Source: Maritimibacter alkaliphilus HTCC2654 (GTDB lineage Bacteria > Pseudomonadota > Alphaproteobacteria > Rhodobacterales > Rhodobacteraceae). From it: DNA of 64,000 bases. Both the position numbers and the translations under genes were made by a program. The DNA is taken from the NCBI RefSeq assembly GCF_000152805.1, contig NZ_CH902578.1, positions 2,923,029 to 2,987,028 of the forward strand, in the 5' to 3' direction. Positions 1 to 8,904 of this stretch are shown here, one piece after another; position 1 is the stretch's first letter, and every line of letters begins with the position of its first letter. The notes under the pieces are model-generated. The model was not told where the DNA came from and did no database searches. It saw nothing but the letters and a program-made list of their open reading frames with translations.

Positions 1-597
1 GTTTTTCGCGATCAGCTCCTTGGCGAGCGACCCGCGCACGCCTTCGGAGATGATGGTGTATTTCGCCAGAAGCTCCATCCCCGGCTCATAGCCTTCGCCG
101 GGTGTGCCGTCCGGGTTTTTGCCGAACTCGCCCGCGACCACGCCTTTGACCGCGCCGTTGTCGTCATAGACCAGCTCGGACGCGGCCATGCCGGGATAGA
201 CCTCGACACCCAGCGCCTCGGCCTGTTCCGCCATCCAGCGGCAGACGTTGCCCATCGAGACGATGTAGTTGCCGTGGTTGTTCATCAGGGGCGGCATCAG
301 GAAGTTCGGGATCTTCATCTGCCCGCCTTCGCCGAAGATGTAGAAGTTATCCTTCTTCACCGGGACGTTCAGCGGCGCGCCCTTTTCCTTCCAGTCCGGG
401 ATAAGCGCGTCCAGACCGGACGGGTCCAGAACGGCCCCCGACAGGATATGCGCGCCCACTTCCGAGCCTTTTTCGAGCACGACGACCATAAGGTCCTCGT
501 CCAGCTGTTTCAGTCGAATGGCTGCGGACAGGCCGGCAGGCCCGGCCCCGACGATGACCACATCGACTTCCATGGCTTCGCGTTCGATTTCGGCCAT
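1..597 (-). CDS. Electron transfer flavoprotein-ubiquinone oxidoreductase, N-terminal part (runs off window)
   Basis: Passes electrons from reduced ETF, fed by fatty-acid and amino-acid acyl-CoA dehydrogenases, to membrane ubiquinone. The first 199 residues are visible. A Rossmann FAD-binding stretch VVIVGAGPAGLSAA lies near residues 13-26, followed by family-typical segments GSEVGAHILSGAV and NHGNYIVSMG. The start codon at 597 has a strong GGAGGGAG ribosome site just upstream. The quinone-binding and 4Fe-4S parts lie beyond the left edge. It diverges from greA. The assignment rests on remembered family sequence and is firm for this part. Confidence 0.93.
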   Translation of the reverse strand, partial: MAEIEREAMEVDVVIVGAGPAGLSAAIRLKQLDEDLMVVVLEKGSEVGAHILSGAVLDPSGLDALIPDWKEKGAPLNVPVKKDNFYIFGEGGQMKIPNFLMPPLMNNHGNYIVSMGNVCRWMAEQAEALGVEVYPGMAASELVYDDNGAVKGVVAGEFGKNPDGTPGEGYEPGMELLAKYTIISEGVRGSLAKELIAKN

Positions 598-821
598 AAA
601 AGGCTCCCTCCACGAAATAAAGTTGCGCCTTGGTAACGGTATGCCAAAGGCCGGTCAATCGCGACACGGCGTCATTCGCCGCGTTGCGGCATCCCATCGG
701 CTCCAACTATGCCGTTGCAAATCAAGCCCGATTGCTTTTGTGTTGAGCAAGCCTTTGGGCACTGGCGGCGCTGTCCGTCGTGCATCATGTGAGACCCGAA
801 GAAGACGACGACAAGGCACTC

Positions 822-1292
822 ATGGAAAAGATCTTGCTGACCCGCGCGGGCTATACCGCGCTGAACGACGAATTGAAGAAGCTGAAATCGGTGGAACGCC
901 CCGCCGTCATCGCCGCCATTTCCGAGGCGCGCGAACATGGCGACCTGTCGGAAAACGCCGAATACCACGCCGCGCGCGAGAAGCAGAGCTTCATCGAAGG
1001 CCGCGTGAAAGAGCTGGAAAGCATCATTGGTCTGGCGGAAGTCATCGACCCGGCCAAGCTGTCGGGCGCGATCAAGTTTTCGGCCACGGTCAAACTCGTG
1101 GACGAGGATACGGACGAGGAAAAGACCTATCAGATCGTGGGCGAACCCGAGGCCGATCTTGAAAAGGGCAAGCTGAACATCAAGTCGCCGCTGGCCCGCG
1201 CCCTGATCGGCAAGGAAGAGGGCGACTCGGTGGAAGTTCGCACACCGGGTGGCGAGAAGTCTTACGAAATCCTCGAGATCGAGTATATCTGA
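822..1292 (+). CDS. greA: Transcription elongation factor GreA
   Basis: GreA enters the RNA polymerase secondary channel and stimulates cleavage of backtracked transcripts. The product is 156 residues, about the usual 158. The coiled-coil tip shows [13 protein letters not shown], with the two conserved acidic residues at D41 and E44. The start at 822 ([11 protein letters not shown]) matches the family. An in-frame start at 780 would add 14 residues not found in GreA and was not used. The ribosome site is weak (aaggc). The next gene begins 40 bases after the stop. Confidence 0.97.
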   Translation: MEKILLTRAGYTALNDELKKLKSVERPAVIAAISEAREHGDLSENAEYHAAREKQSFIEGRVKELESIIGLAEVIDPAKLSGAIKFSATVKLVDEDTDEEKTYQIVGEPEADLEKGKLNIKSPLARALIGKEEGDSVEVRTPGGEKSYEILEIEYI

Positions 1293-1332
1293 CCCTGTGA
1301 CGGACCCTATAACGGAACCTGCCGGGGGCGCG

Positions 1333-2340
1333 ATGGCGCAGCAAAACGAAGAGGCGCTGGGCATGGGCATCTTCGGACGCCGGGCGAGGCGTGGAATCGC
1401 GCCGTCGGAACTTCTGGCGGCGGCGTTGTGCTGCCTCTGGCTCGTTGGCGCCGCGATCTATTTCCTGTTGATGGGGAACGACTTTTCCGCGGGCGGTGCC
1501 GGTGGCTTCATCATGACTCTGCTCGCCGTGTTCCTGCCCGTGGCGGTCATCTGGCTGGCCGCCTCCGCCGCGCGGTCGGCTCGGATCATGCGCGAAGAGA
1601 CGGTGCGGCTACAGTCGACCATCGACGCCATGCGTCACAGCTACCTGACCCAATCGCACGCGCATCATGCCGAGCGAAACCCCGAGGTCGAAGCCAAGAT
1701 CGCGCGGCTCGAGCAGGCGCAGAAACAGACGGAACAGGCGCTTACCACCTTCTCCACGACGCGCAATCTGGTGCGGGCCGAGGCCGAAATCCCGCGACCC
1801 CATGCGCAGCCGGTCGTCGAAGAGCAACCGTCGCTCGCGTTGGAACCTCAGGCCGCCGACACGGCCCCGCCGCTTGAGCGGGACGACATGATAAAGGCGC
1901 TGCATTTCCCGGAGAACGCCGAGGATGAAGCGGGGTTCGCCGCCCTGCGGCGGGCGTTGAAGGACAGAAAGGTCGCGGGGCTGGTGACGGCGGCGCAAGA
2001 CGTGCTCACGTTGCTGAGCCAAGACGGGATATACATGGACGACCTGCGCCCGGATCGCGCACGCCCGGAGATCTGGCGCCGGTTCGCGCAGGGGCATCGG
2101 GGCCGAGAAGTGGCGGCGCTGGGGGGCATCCGGGATCGGTCGTCCTTGGCGCTCACGGCAGGCCGGATGAAAAGCGACCCGGTGTTTCGGGACGCGGCAC
2201 ATCACTTCCTGCGCCGTTTCGACGACGTGTTTCTGGAGTTCGAGGAAACCGCGACGGATGAGGACATCGCCCGGCTGTCGGACACGCGCACAGCGCGCGC
2301 TTTCATGTTGCTCGGGCGTGTGACCGGCACATTTACCTAA
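1333..2340 (+). CDS. Conserved hypothetical membrane protein with coiled coil
   Basis: A 335-residue protein of unknown function. Two hydrophobic helices lie near residues 25-45 and 52-75, then a charged stretch rich in E, A and Q (about 85-150) that looks coiled-coil, a Pro/Ala linker, and a C-terminal globular part from about residue 185 with many Arg and Asp. The topology suggests an inner-membrane protein with a large cytoplasmic tail. It follows greA closely and may share its transcript. The start at 1333 is chosen because the open frame upstream overlaps greA. I do not recognise the family beyond its resemblance to proteins found in other Rhodobacterales. Confidence 0.75.
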   Translation: MAQQNEEALGMGIFGRRARRGIAPSELLAAALCCLWLVGAAIYFLLMGNDFSAGGAGGFIMTLLAVFLPVAVIWLAASAARSARIMREETVRLQSTIDAMRHSYLTQSHAHHAERNPEVEAKIARLEQAQKQTEQALTTFSTTRNLVRAEAEIPRPHAQPVVEEQPSLALEPQAADTAPPLERDDMIKALHFPENAEDEAGFAALRRALKDRKVAGLVTAAQDVLTLLSQDGIYMDDLRPDRARPEIWRRFAQGHRGREVAALGGIRDRSSLALTAGRMKSDPVFRDAAHHFLRRFDDVFLEFEETATDEDIARLSDTRTARAFMLLGRVTGTFT

Positions 2341-2378
2341 AGAATTGCCATGCCGCGTGCGTGGTTTTCCGGCGGATT

Positions 2379-2441
2379 CAGGATACTAGAATCCTAGTAT
2401 CCTGCCTGCTTCGCATTGAAAAAGGTTATTGTTAAACAATA
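2379..2441. repeat. Two adjacent dyads between convergent genes
   Basis: The 155 bases between the membrane-protein gene and rlmN hold two inverted repeats. The first, 2379-2404, has perfect 11-base arms CAGGATACTAG / CTAGTATCCTG around AATC. The second, 2427-2441, is TATTGT-TAA-ACAATA. The area is much more AT-rich than its surroundings. Neither is followed by a clear T-tract, so they may be weak bidirectional terminators or protein-binding sites. Both flanking genes point toward this interval. Confidence 0.6.
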
Positions 2442-2495
2442 GGTTGTGCGACTTCGGCGCGTAGCGCGAGTTCAGGAAGATTCGAAAAACCGGGA

Positions 2496-3680
2496 CTAGA
2501 GCCCGGCTTCCCGCGCGATCTCGGCCTTTGATTTTCGCGCCCGCTCGGTCTCGGACTTAAGCTGACCGCAGGCGGCCATGATGTCCTCCCCTCGCGGCGT
2601 GCGGATGGGCGACGCATAGCCCGCCTGATAGATGATGTTCGCGAAGGCCCGGATGCGGTTGTTGGACGACCGTTTGTAAGGTGCGCCGGGCCATTCGTTG
2701 AACGGGATCAGGTTGATCTTGGCCGGAATGCCCTCGATCAGTTTGATAAGCCGCCGCGCATCCTCGTCACTGTCGTTCACCCCGTCGAGCATCACGTATT
2801 CAAACGTGATCCGTTCGGAGTTGGACAGCTTCGGATATTCCTTGAGCGCCGCGAGCAGCTTTTCGATGTTCCACTTCTTGTTGATCGGCACAAGCTTGTC
2901 GCGCGTCTCGTCATCCGTGGCGTGAAAGCTGATGGCGAGCATGCAGCCGATCTCGGCCCCGGCGCGCGCAATCTCGGGCACGACGCCTGACGTGGACAGG
3001 GTGATCCGGCGGCGCGACAGGGAAATGCCTTCGCCATCCATCGCGATCTTCATCGCGTCGCGAACGGCGTCGAAGTTGTACAGCGGTTCGCCCATGCCCA
3101 TCAGCACGATGTTCGAGACGAGGCGCGGGCGTTCACCCATGCCTTTGCCCGCCGGCACCCAATCTTCAAGATCGTCGCGCGCCATCATGATCTGACCGAC
3201 GATTTCGCCAGCCGTCAAATTGCGGACCAGCTTTTGCGTGCCGGTGTGGCAGAACGAACAGGTCAGCGTGCAACCGACCTGCGACGACACGCAGAGCGTG
3301 CCGCGATCCTCTTCGGGGATATAAACCACCTCGACCTCGTGCCCGCCCGCGATGCGGACAAGGTACTTACGCGTGCCATCGGTCGAAACCTGCTTCGACA
3401 CCAGTTCGGGCACCCGGATTTCGAAGTGCTGGTCGAGAAGCGCGCGGTAGTCCTTCGACAGGTTGGTCATGTCCGCGAAATCGCGCACGCCCTTCTGGTA
3501 GATCCACTGCCAGACCTGACCCACGCGCATCTTGGCCTGTTTCTCGGGCGTGCCGGCGGCGATCAGCGCGTCGCGCAGCCCGTCACGGGTCAGCCCGACA
3601 AGGTTGGGCTTGCCGAGAGTCGCATCCTCCTTGCGGGGGATGGTCATTACGTCTTGCGTGATCGGGGCCGAGGCCGTCAT
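2496..3680 (-). CDS. rlmN: Dual-specificity 23S rRNA A2503 / tRNA A37 C2-methyltransferase RlmN
   Basis: A radical-SAM enzyme that methylates C2 of adenine 2503 of 23S rRNA and A37 of some tRNAs. It has 394 residues. The cluster-binding motif is C137-TLT-C141-SF-C144. The catalytic Cys is probably C371 in the C-terminal AACGQL, and the remaining RlmN signatures ([20 protein letters not shown]) are present. The start at 3680 has AGGAG nine bases upstream. It looks monocistronic and is followed on the far side by an IalB-family gene on the same strand. Confidence 0.96.
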   Translation of the reverse strand: MTASAPITQDVMTIPRKEDATLGKPNLVGLTRDGLRDALIAAGTPEKQAKMRVGQVWQWIYQKGVRDFADMTNLSKDYRALLDQHFEIRVPELVSKQVSTDGTRKYLVRIAGGHEVEVVYIPEEDRGTLCVSSQVGCTLTCSFCHTGTQKLVRNLTAGEIVGQIMMARDDLEDWVPAGKGMGERPRLVSNIVLMGMGEPLYNFDAVRDAMKIAMDGEGISLSRRRITLSTSGVVPEIARAGAEIGCMLAISFHATDDETRDKLVPINKKWNIEKLLAALKEYPKLSNSERITFEYVMLDGVNDSDEDARRLIKLIEGIPAKINLIPFNEWPGAPYKRSSNNRIRAFANIIYQAGYASPIRTPRGEDIMAACGQLKSETERARKSKAEIAREAGL

Positions 3681-3733
3681 GTGTCGCGCTCCTGATGGAA
3701 TTGCGCCTCATATAGGCGATCATACCATGAATT

Positions 3734-3768
3734 CAAAAGAAAACGCCCCGGACATCCTGCCGGGGCGT
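3734..3768 (-). terminator. Intrinsic terminator of the IalB-family gene
   Basis: A 9-bp stem ACGCCCCGG / CCGGGGCGT at 3743-3768 is followed on the minus strand by a T-rich tract (TTTTCTTTTG). It lies 24 bases past the stop codon at 3792 and upstream of rlmN, so it separates the two transcripts. Confidence 0.85.
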
Positions 3769-3791
3769 GTCTGTTCTGGCTCTGCGCCGGG

Positions 3792-4316
3792 TTATTCGCA
3801 GCGTTTGCCCGCATCTTCGACCGCGGCGGTGAAACCCATGAGCGAGAAGGTATCCTCGGTCCGGGTGCCGCGCGACGAGTTGCCGACGAGAACGGCATTG
3901 GCGCCACCCTTCATCGCGTTCACGATCTTGGTGTCGTCCTCGGGGCTGGCCGACCAGGCCCATTCACCATCCGTGAACAGCTGAAACTCGGTCTCGCCGA
4001 TCGACAGGGTGACGGTCGACCCATCGGCAAAGGGGTAGCCCCCCGTGAAGCTTACCTCACCGGTGCCGTTGCCGGACCGGTAAGAGACGAAAAGCAGGAT
4101 GTCGCCCCGGCGCACCGCGACCGACCGGCCATCCTTGGTGTTGACCGTCTGCTTGGGTTTCGAAACGCTCCAGCACTCCTGCGGATCGCCTTCGACGAAG
4201 ACGCTCCAGTCGGTGTTGGCGGCGACCCGGTTCGTGCTTTCCTGTGCCACGGCGGCGCCGGTCGCAGTCAGCGACAGCGCGGCGATGCACAGACCCCGTG
4301 CGATGCGTGATGTCAT
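3792..4316 (-). CDS. Invasion-associated locus B (IalB) family periplasmic protein
   Basis: A 174-residue secreted protein with a signal peptide at about residues 1-24 (cleavage after VAQ). IalB-type features follow: DWSVF, a Cys in QECWSV, repeated short beta segments such as LLFVSYR and FQLFTDGEWAW, and a C-terminal Cys in KRCE that could pair with the first. IalB proteins are periplasmic in Bartonella and widespread in alphaproteobacteria, with no settled biochemical role. The start at 4316 puts the signal peptide at the N-terminus. An in-frame ATG at 4364 would add a hydrophilic leader. Confidence 0.8.
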   Translation of the reverse strand: MTSRIARGLCIAALSLTATGAAVAQESTNRVAANTDWSVFVEGDPQECWSVSKPKQTVNTKDGRSVAVRRGDILLFVSYRSGNGTGEVSFTGGYPFADGSTVTLSIGETEFQLFTDGEWAWSASPEDDTKIVNAMKGGANAVLVGNSSRGTRTEDTFSLMGFTAAVEDAGKRCE

Positions 4317-4555
4317 GTCTAACACAGCCTCCAGCTGCTCTGCCTCTCGGGCCCTTTGCTCCATCCCTCTTTGGGGTGTTTCACGGCGCGGGCACCCTTT
4401 TCAACCTAATGGCGTTACCTTAACGGGTTTTTGCCGGTTTTTGAAAGACCTGTTGGCGGAAAACCGCGCGTTATCCTTGGGATGGCAGGGATGTGAACCG
4501 CGTGCGGCACCGGCCCGGTTGCGAATCGTTGGCGACGCCGATCCGGCGGGTCGGA

Positions 4556-5434
4556 TCAGGCCCTTCGGAAGTCCGACTTCGCGTAGCCCTGCAAATACAG
4601 CAGCGCGGTGAGGTCACCGTGATTCACCCTGATGTCGCATTGGGCGGCGACAGATGGTTTGGCGTGGAGGGCGACCCCCGATCCGGCAAGCTCGAGCATC
4701 CCCAAGTCGTTGGCCCCGTCGCCCACGGCGATGACATCGGCATGTTCCAGCCCAAGGCGCGCCGAAATCTCTTCGAGGGCCGCGACCTTGGCGGCCCGTC
4801 CGAGGATGGGGTCGACCACCTGACCGGTCAGTTTCCCGTCCCGAATGTCGAGCGTGTTCGCGCGGTTCTCGTCAAAACCCAGCTCCGCCGCGACCTTGGC
4901 TGTGAACGCGTTGAAACCGCCGGAGACGAGCGCGGCATAACCTCCGTTCGCGCGCATCGTGGCGACGAGTTCGGCACCGCCGGGCATGAATGTGATGCGC
5001 TCGGCCTGAACCTTGTCGATGACCGTCGCGGGCAGATCCTTGAGAAGACCGACACGCTCGCGCAGTGCCCCTTCGAAATCCAACTCGCCGTTCATGGCGC
5101 GGGCGGTGATGTCGGCCACGCGCGGCCCAACGCCCGCTTCGTCCGCGAGTTCGTCGATGCATTCCTGCTGGATCATGGTGCTGTCCATGTCGGCGAGCAG
5201 CATTTTCTTGCGCCGGCCTTCTGTGGGCTGGACGATGAGATCGACCCCCAACGCCTGAAGTTCGTCCCACGAAGACCAGCGCGTATCGGGGACCGACGGC
5301 ATGTCGAATTCCGCCGCTTCGTCAGGGGCGAGCCAGCGCGCGGTTGTCCCGCCCCACGCGCCCCGCAAGGCTTCGACCAGCGACGGGTCGAGGGCGGCTT
5401 TTCCGGGCGCGGTCAGAAGCGTGGTGGTGAACAT
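4556..5434 (-). CDS. serB: Phosphoserine phosphatase SerB
   Basis: Dephosphorylates O-phosphoserine in the last step of serine synthesis. The 292-residue protein has the HAD motifs: DMDST with nucleophile D82 and acid/base D84, a VSGGF motif II, and VGDGANDLGML motif III binding Mg. An N-terminal region of about 75 residues precedes the catalytic domain. The flanking interval 4317-4555 holds no gene. A short GATCCG / CGGATC hairpin overlaps the stop codon and could help end transcription. Confidence 0.95.
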   Translation of the reverse strand: MFTTTLLTAPGKAALDPSLVEALRGAWGGTTARWLAPDEAAEFDMPSVPDTRWSSWDELQALGVDLIVQPTEGRRKKMLLADMDSTMIQQECIDELADEAGVGPRVADITARAMNGELDFEGALRERVGLLKDLPATVIDKVQAERITFMPGGAELVATMRANGGYAALVSGGFNAFTAKVAAELGFDENRANTLDIRDGKLTGQVVDPILGRAAKVAALEEISARLGLEHADVIAVGDGANDLGMLELAGSGVALHAKPSVAAQCDIRVNHGDLTALLYLQGYAKSDFRRA

Positions 5435-5494
5435 CGGAGCCTCCGTTTGATCGGGGTCCGATTACCGTGGCAGGCCACGATGTGCCAGCCCGTT

Positions 5495-6178
5495 CTAGCC
5501 TTGCGGTTGGCGCAGCGCCTCGACCTCGGCCGCCGGAATTTCGTCGCCGGTTTCGAGGATCAGGATCGTCTGGCCCGAAACGACCTTGGCTTCGACGACT
5601 TCGGAGTAGACCGACATCGGTTCCTCCGACATCAGACCCCGCGTGTTGTAGCTTTGCAGGGTGAAGCTGTATTCGCCGGGCGGGAACAGCGACCCGTTGT
5701 CGTCAAGCCCGGCCCACTGGACCGAGGTGTCGCTTGGCGAAAACTCGACCCGGTCCACGATTGAGCCGGCCGCGTTCTTGACGACCATGAAGGTCTGCGT
5801 CGCGCCGGTCGGCGGGTGCGGTATCACCGTGATCGGCTCCATATCGAACTGCGCCGACACGCCCGCCCGTGCTTCCATCCCGACCCATCCGGCCAGGTCG
5901 GACATTGACATGACGCCAAGCTGGGTCTGCAACGCCTTGAGCAGATCATTGGTCTGGACCTGCTGCTCGACGCCAGAGAACGTGGCCAGTTGCACGGCGT
6001 AGTCCGAGCTTTCGATCGGATTGAGCGGGTCTTGGTTCTCCATCTGGACAGTGAGCATTTTCAGAAACGTCTCGAAGTCCGACGAGATGGCCGATTTGGA
6101 TTTGGGGTCTTCAGAGGCAGCGCCGGACGCGGCGGATGCACCATACGAGACGGTCGTCGAGGTCTGCGAAAGCTCCAT
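5495..6178 (-). CDS. flgD: Flagellar hook-capping protein FlgD
   Basis: Scaffold that caps the growing flagellar hook. It has 227 residues. The N-terminal signature FLKMLTVQMENQDPLNP and the following SSDYAVQLATFSGVEQQ are diagnostic, and the C-terminal part is the FlgD Ig/tudor-like region (ITVIPHPPTG, PGEYSF). The start at 6178 (MELSQTS) has AGGA upstream. It lies 19 bases downstream of fliK in the same direction, the order expected for a fliK-flgD unit. Confidence 0.94.
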   Translation of the reverse strand: MELSQTSTTVSYGASAASGAASEDPKSKSAISSDFETFLKMLTVQMENQDPLNPIESSDYAVQLATFSGVEQQVQTNDLLKALQTQLGVMSMSDLAGWVGMEARAGVSAQFDMEPITVIPHPPTGATQTFMVVKNAAGSIVDRVEFSPSDTSVQWAGLDDNGSLFPPGEYSFTLQSYNTRGLMSEEPMSVYSEVVEAKVVSGQTILILETGDEIPAAEVEALRQPQG

Positions 6179-6197
6179 TCTATGTCCTTTCAGGCTG

Positions 6198-7718
6198 TCA
6201 AAGACGAAGGTCGACGCCGCCCCGTGCGGCGTGCGCCGACAGGTTGGCGTTCGGGGGCTGCGCGTCCTCCGATGCGGGGCCTTGTCCGGCAGGCGTTGCC
6301 GGATCTCGTGACTCGTCGGATTGACCATCCCGCCCTTCGCCGTCGTCGAAGGCGAAATTCAGACTGTCGTAGCCGAGATCGCGCAGGTCCTGCTCGAGAA
6401 GCGCGAGATTGCGTTTGATAAGATCGAGTGTTTCCGGGCGATCGGCGGACAAAGACACCGAAAGCGTGTTGCCGTCGCCGTTGAAAGACAGGTTGAGGCG
6501 ACCGAGTTCTTCGGGCCGCAGGGTGACCTCGAGCGTTCCATCACGCGAGGCGCGGATCACATCCGCCACCTGCTGGGCGACGAGGCGTGGCGTTTCCGGG
6601 CGGTTGAAGATCTGTAGTTCCGGCCCCGCGCTCCGCCCAGTCTCCGAACGCGCGTGTTCGGTTCCCGACACCTCCGCGATGATCGGGTCGGACGTGACGT
6701 CGACAGGGGCGCCCATTGTCTCGGCCATCGCGGGCATTGCGGGAGGCGGCGTGGTTTGAACGGCGGGCGAGCGTTGCGTGGACGGGGCCTCTGGGGCCGC
6801 GGCTTCCGTGGTTTGTTTGGGGTCGATCGGGTCTGACGGTATCTCCGCACGCTCGCCTTCGGTCGCGTCTTGGCTAATCAGGTCTGGGCGTTGCGTGGAC
6901 AAGACACCTTGCGTTGGGCTGCCGCTTTGTGTCGCTTTGGGCTCTCCCGTCTGAGGGTTCCCCGCGATCTTTTCCGACGAATCCGCGGCGGCGTTCTCAG
7001 TATCGGTCGCCCCGCCCGTCGGGATCGTAGTTGGCTCAGGGCGATGGCCCGGAACGGAAGATGGGGCTGTTGCTGCGGGAGTTGCTGCAGCTGCGAACCC
7101 CTCCTGTCCTGGCGGTGTGGCGATCGTATTTACCGCGGGCTGAGCGTCGTTTTCGGCGACGACCGGGCTCGGCGCGACGAGGGCGGAGGTGTCCCGTAGT
7201 AATGCTGGTGCCGGCCTGCGGTCGGACGCCTCCGAAGCCGTCGACGTGTTGGAAACAGGGTTCCCGGTGGGCACGGTGGCCGGCGATTCCTTGTTGTCGA
7301 CCGGGGTCGTCAGATGCACAGAAGGCCCAGACAATGCCCGCGTTGCCTGAACTGGCTCTGCCGGGATGAGTGACACCGTGGCGTCCGCCGGTTCGGGCTT
7401 CGCAGCAAGTCCTTGAATTCTCGCGTGTTCCGAAACCATCGCGAACCCTAAATGCGGCGACGTGGCGGGTTTGCGGTTCGCATCGGTCGTGCTCGCCATG
7501 TCCGGCGCTGCTGCATAACTGCCTTCACTCTCTTCCAGCGTCGGCTCTGCCTCAGCTGACTTGGCGTGGCCCTGCCGTGTGTCCTCACCTCCGGCCTTGG
7601 GGCCTTGCGCGGCTTGAAACGCGTCGTCGAACGCGGTGCCTTTCGGGGCTCCGGTTTCGGGCGCATGGTCAGCGCGTCCCTGTTTGGGCGCCATGAAGGC
7701 GATATTGGTGACGTCCAT
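6198..7718 (-). CDS. fliK: Flagellar hook-length control protein FliK
   Basis: A molecular ruler secreted during hook assembly that switches the export apparatus from hook to filament substrates. It has 506 residues, the first ~360 being Ala/Pro/Thr/Glu-rich and low in complexity, as usual for FliK. The C-terminal Flg_hook domain shows TLEVTLRPEELGRLNLSF and the LIKRNLALLEQDLRDLGY helix. It precedes flgD and diverges from the flgJ-like gene across a 116-base gap that should hold both promoters. Confidence 0.9.
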   Translation of the reverse strand: MDVTNIAFMAPKQGRADHAPETGAPKGTAFDDAFQAAQGPKAGGEDTRQGHAKSAEAEPTLEESEGSYAAAPDMASTTDANRKPATSPHLGFAMVSEHARIQGLAAKPEPADATVSLIPAEPVQATRALSGPSVHLTTPVDNKESPATVPTGNPVSNTSTASEASDRRPAPALLRDTSALVAPSPVVAENDAQPAVNTIATPPGQEGFAAAATPAATAPSSVPGHRPEPTTIPTGGATDTENAAADSSEKIAGNPQTGEPKATQSGSPTQGVLSTQRPDLISQDATEGERAEIPSDPIDPKQTTEAAAPEAPSTQRSPAVQTTPPPAMPAMAETMGAPVDVTSDPIIAEVSGTEHARSETGRSAGPELQIFNRPETPRLVAQQVADVIRASRDGTLEVTLRPEELGRLNLSFNGDGNTLSVSLSADRPETLDLIKRNLALLEQDLRDLGYDSLNFAFDDGEGRDGQSDESRDPATPAGQGPASEDAQPPNANLSAHAARGGVDLRL

Positions 7719-7834
7719 CGTCGCTCCGGGAATTCTGTCTCCGAGTGGCGCGATACTCCCCCACAGAAATTACCGAATCTTTACCGGTTGCCGTCATCCT
7801 TTGCCGAAATGCCCACAATTCGACGGAACCGACG

Positions 7835-8128
7835 ATGAACCCGGTCTTGCCAGTCTCACCGCGACCACCTTTTCAGCCCGCGCCCGTTTCTGCGGACGAC
7901 AAACTGCGCGAGGCCGCGAAGGAGTTGGAGGCGACATTTCTGTCGGAAATGCTGAAATCGGCAGGACTTGGCGAGCTTTCCGAGACGTTCGGCGGTGGGC
8001 CGGGTGAGGAACAATTCGCGTCGTTCCTGCGTCTGGAACAGGCGAGGGCGATGGTCGAGGCCGGGGGAATCGGTCTGGCCGAAACCCTCTTCGAAGCCAT
8101 GAAGGAGCGTGCCGATGGGGCTGTTTGA
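7835..8128 (+). CDS. Rod-binding protein, FlgJ N-terminal-like
   Basis: A 97-residue protein matching only the N-terminal (rod-scaffold) half of FlgJ: AAKELEATFLSEMLKSAG, then GGGPGEEQFASFLRLEQARAM and GGIGLAETLFEAM. The peptidoglycan-hydrolase half of enterobacterial FlgJ is absent, as is common in alphaproteobacteria. The start at 7835 is chosen from the match; an in-frame ATG at 7745 would add 30 unrelated residues. It overlaps the next gene by 14 bases. Confidence 0.85.
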   Translation: MNPVLPVSPRPPFQPAPVSADDKLREAAKELEATFLSEMLKSAGLGELSETFGGGPGEEQFASFLRLEQARAMVEAGGIGLAETLFEAMKERADGAV

Positions 8129-8468
8129 TGGATCGGGCACTCTCGCCGCTCTGGATACCTTGCTGGACCGCGAAAAGGCGCTGATCCTGAAAGGCGATAT
8201 CGAGGGCGTTCGGCGTCTCGCGCCCGAGAAAGAACGCCTCTTGTCGCGGATCGGGCGCAATCGGTTCCGGCGTGAACGGCTTGAAAACCTGCGGAAAAAA
8301 GCCGATCGGAACAATGAACTGCTGGCCGCGTCGGCCCGAGGTTTCAAGGCCGTTCAGGAGAAGCTGATCGCGCTGCGCGCGGCGGGGGGGCAGCATTCGA
8401 CATACGATCGGGAAGGGCACCGCGCACGCATGGGAAATCGCCCGACGGACTTCAACAAGCGGGCCTGA
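8115..8468 (+). CDS. Flagellar chaperone FlgN-like protein
   Basis: A 117-residue, highly charged, all-helical protein. LDTLLDREKALILKGDIEGVRRLAPEK resembles the first helices of FlgN, the export chaperone of the hook-filament junction proteins, and it follows the flgJ-like gene. The ATG at 8115 is preferred over a GTG at 8109 because AGGAG at 8103-8107 is correctly spaced for the ATG. The C-terminal 20 residues are basic and probably disordered. The family call rests on pattern and context. Confidence 0.65.
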   Translation: MGLFDGSGTLAALDTLLDREKALILKGDIEGVRRLAPEKERLLSRIGRNRFRRERLENLRKKADRNNELLAASARGFKAVQEKLIALRAAGGQHSTYDREGHRARMGNRPTDFNKRA

Positions 8469-8706
8469 CGCCCCGCAAGTTCCGCGCTTTCGCCTAAAAT
8501 CCGACGCAATCGCATTTCACACGTTCACTGTTCTTTTAGCACTCCGGCTTCAGGTTGCTCGCGCATCCTGAGGGGGTGGCGCGGACCGGAAACCGAAACG
8601 GAGACCGGCGTCCGCAGAGGTCAGAATGGCTCTGGAACCTGCCCTGAGCGGGCGGACCTCTAACCCGGCGTGAAATCTGCGCCGAACGACTGAAGGAACT
8701 GAAAAT

Positions 8707-8793
8707 GGCGACCTTCCACGCCCCACCGTGGTGTCCTTCGCCACTGACCTTTTTGACCTTCTTGATGATGGGCGCATTGGCTTGCGCACTCAT
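8707..8793 (-). pseudogene. motB: motB 5' remnant (first 29 codons only)
   Basis: From an ATG at 8793 the minus strand encodes MSAQANAPIIKKVKKV followed by SGEGHHGGAWKVA. This is the cytoplasmic start of roseobacter-type MotB, ending exactly before the expected YADFVTAMMAFF membrane helix with its proton-carrying Asp. After codon 29 the frame continues for 56 unrelated residues to 8536. A GAGAGG sequence lies upstream of the ATG. The stub sits beside the flagellar genes, pointing toward flgN. The interval 8469-8904 holds nothing else recognisable. Confidence 0.7.
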
Positions 8794-8904
8794 CCCACCA
8801 CACCTCTCTATTCACCCGAGGTCAGGTGTAGGTCTCGCCAGTTAAGCTGCGGTTTACGGATGCCCCGGCAGGGACATTTCTTGCTTCAGGGTTAACGGCC
8901 TGTG

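Noticed and set aside
4535-4560. Terminator for serB
   Set aside because: The GATCCG / CGGATC stem is only six base pairs, overlaps the stop codon and has no T-tract.
4493-5764. Long rightward open frame opposite serB
   Set aside because: It is the antisense shadow of serB and flgD in high-GC DNA; serB has a complete HAD motif set and explains the region.
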